Made by a program: the position numbers and the translations under genes. Positions 62,683-64,000 of a stretch of 64,000 nt of DNA are shown here, one piece after another. The DNA comes from Clusia tigrina (taxonomy: Eukaryota > Arthropoda > Insecta > Diptera > Clusiidae): NCBI GenBank assembly GCA_920105625.2, contig OV050030.1, forward strand, positions 254,603,889 to 254,667,888. The letters are read 5' to 3'. The number at the start of each line of letters is the position of its first letter. The first letter of the stretch is position 1. Below the pieces are notes generated by a model. The model made no database searches and was not told where the DNA came from. It saw only the letters and a program-made list of their open reading frames with translations.

Positions 62683-64000
62683 GGTTCTATGACGCTTCAG
62701 TAAAAAGTTACAAGCATTTGTATGTTGCAAACTTTGATAGGTGTAGGACATACCGTATAGAAGTTAGGGCCATTTGAAGTTTTATCAGTGTTTGATTTGG
62801 GACTCAAGGGTAGCATAGATTTGAGCGAAAACTTAAATTGACAAGAGGCTCGAGTACGTTATTGTTTCAAAATTTCAAGGTTTTATGACGCTCCAGTAAA
62901 AAGTTACAAGCATTTGTATGTTGCAAACTTTGATAGGTGTAGGACGTACCGTATAGAAGTTAAGGCCATTTGAAGTTTTATCAGTGTTTGATTTGGGACT
63001 CTAGGGCAGCATAGCTCTGAGCGATAGCTTAAATTGACAAGAGGCTCGAGTACTTTATTGGTTCAAAATTTCAAGGTTTTATGACGCTGAAGTAAAAAGT
63101 TACAAGCATTTGTATGTTGCAAACTTTGATAGGTGTAGGACGTACCGTATAGAAGTTAGGGCCATTTGAAGTTTTATCAGTGTTTGATTTGGGACTCAAG
63201 GGTAGCATAGCTTTGAGCGATAGCTTAAATTGACAAGAGGCTCAAGTACTTTATTGTTACAAGATTTCAAGGTTTTATGACGCTCCAGTAAAAAGTTACA
63301 AGCATTTGTATGTTGCAAACTTTGATAGGTGTAGGATGTACCGTATAGAAGTTAGGGCCATTTGAAGTTTTATCAGTGCTTGATTTGGGACTCAAGGGTA
63401 GCATAGCTTTGAGCGATAGCTTAAATTGACAAGAGGCTCGAGTACTTTATTGTTACAAAATTTCAAGGTTTTATGACGCTCCAGTAAAAAGTTACAAGAA
63501 TTTGTATGTTGCAAACTTTGATAGGTGTAGGACGTACTGTATAGAAGTTAGGGCCATTTGAAGTTTATTCAGTGTTTGATTTGGGACTCAAGGGTAGCAT
63601 AGCTTTGAGCGATTGCTTAAATTGACAAGAGGCTCGAGTACTTTATTGTTACAAAATGTCAAGGTTTTATGACGCTCCAATAAAAAGTTACAAGCATTTG
63701 TATGTTGCAAATTTTGATAGGTGTAGGACGTACCGTATAGAAGTTAGGGCCATTTGAAGTTTTATCAGTGTTTGATTTGGGACTCAAGGGTAGCATAGAT
63801 TTGAGCGAAAGCTTAAATTGACAAGAGGCTCGAGTACTTTATTGTTACAAAATTTCAAGGTTTTATGACGCTCCAGTAAAAAGTTACAATCATTTGTATG
63901 TTGCACACTTTGATAGGTGTAGGACGTACCGTATAGAAGTTAGAACCATTTGAAGTTTTATCAGTGTTTGATTTGGGACTCAAGGGTAGCATAGCTTTGA
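62683..64000. repeat. 11-monomer higher-order repeat, copy 2 (runs off the window)
   Basis: Follows copy 1 for 1318 bp to the window end with few changes, for example GGTTCTATGACG at 62683, CAAGAGG against CAAGCGG at 61668 and GTTAGAACC near 63940. The array clearly continues beyond base 64000. Confidence 0.88.

Larger units (their letters stand above)
1..64000. repeat. 196-bp satellite DNA array filling the window
   Basis: The sequence is a head-to-tail array of one 196-bp monomer, about 328 copies, all in the same orientation. Unit starts (GGTTTTATGA, or GGTTTTATGAAG) fall at 1, 197, 393 and 589 and continue at 196-bp steps to 63859. Any two units usually differ at fewer than 20 of 196 positions by eye. 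No non-satellite insertion was seen. The unit length and homogeneity match the general class of eukaryotic centromeric or heterochromatic satellites. That placement is inference, because no flanking sequence or chromatin data are available. I do not recognise the monomer as a named family. There is no coding potential: 196 is one more than a multiple of 3, so a frame rotates at every unit and meets stops from all three frames within three units. Confidence 0.98.

Noticed and set aside
1..64000. CRISPR array
   Set aside because: There are regular repeats but no unique spacers. The entire period is conserved, and 196 bp is far too long for a repeat-spacer unit.
1..64000. CENP-B box in the monomer
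   Set aside because: I looked for a TTCG....A..CGGG-like motif on both strands of the majority monomer and found none.
1..64000. Telomeric repeats, rDNA spacer, tRNA or transposon sequences
   Set aside because: No TTAGGG- or TTTAGGG-type runs, no rRNA- or tRNA-like blocks, and no interruption of the 196-bp register by foreign sequence.
1..64000. Yeast-type replication origin core in the TTTTATGA or TTTTATCA motifs
   Set aside because: These share only the TTTTAT start with the 11-bp consensus and fail at the following positions.

Overview
The whole 64 kb is one uninterrupted tandem satellite DNA array. The basic unit is 196 bp and about 37% G+C. It is repeated head-to-tail in a single orientation roughly 328 times. 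Base 1 falls on a natural unit start (GGTTTTATGA), and the window ends at about base 142 of a unit. I found no gene, RNA gene, transposon, inversion or unique sequence, and both array edges lie outside the window. Long homogeneous arrays of nucleosome-scale units (about 150-200 bp) with higher-order structure are typical of eukaryotic centromeric, pericentromeric or other heterochromatic DNA. I cannot name the species or match the monomer to a satellite I know. Transition variants at all five CpG sites of the monomer suggest a host that methylates cytosine.

The monomers are not random copies. They fall into recognisable variants that recur in fixed order, giving several higher-order repeat (HOR) families. 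From left to right: 1-2929 is an irregular mixture. 2930-10003 is a tandem pair of an 18-monomer unit (3439 bp), the second copy carrying one extra monomer. 10004-16794 is a mosaic of segments copied from elsewhere in the array. 16795-19540 is a 9-monomer unit (1762 bp) and a partial second copy. 19567-26123 is a 10-monomer HOR in four copies of 10, 5, 9 and 10 monomers. 26124-33138 is mixed, with a duplicate of 14688-15859 and a 5-monomer tandem duplication. 33139-37800 has 13- and 9-monomer spacings. 38658-43747 is another 10-monomer HOR (10, 10 and 6 monomers). 44370-64000 is a 27-monomer unit (5255 bp) followed by nested partial re-duplications of 13, 8, 3 and 11 monomers.

Unit lengths are explained exactly by the 196-bp monomer minus a few heritable small deletions of 1, 15, 16, 25 and 63 bp. 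This lets duplication history be read from arithmetic. The right third holds the most similar copies seen (about 8 differences noted over 4.25 kb by eye), so it looks the most recently amplified. The picture fits repeated unequal exchange or replication-slippage duplication plus local conversion. No protein system is encoded. The few short open frames all begin on GTG or TTG and are by-products of the repeat.
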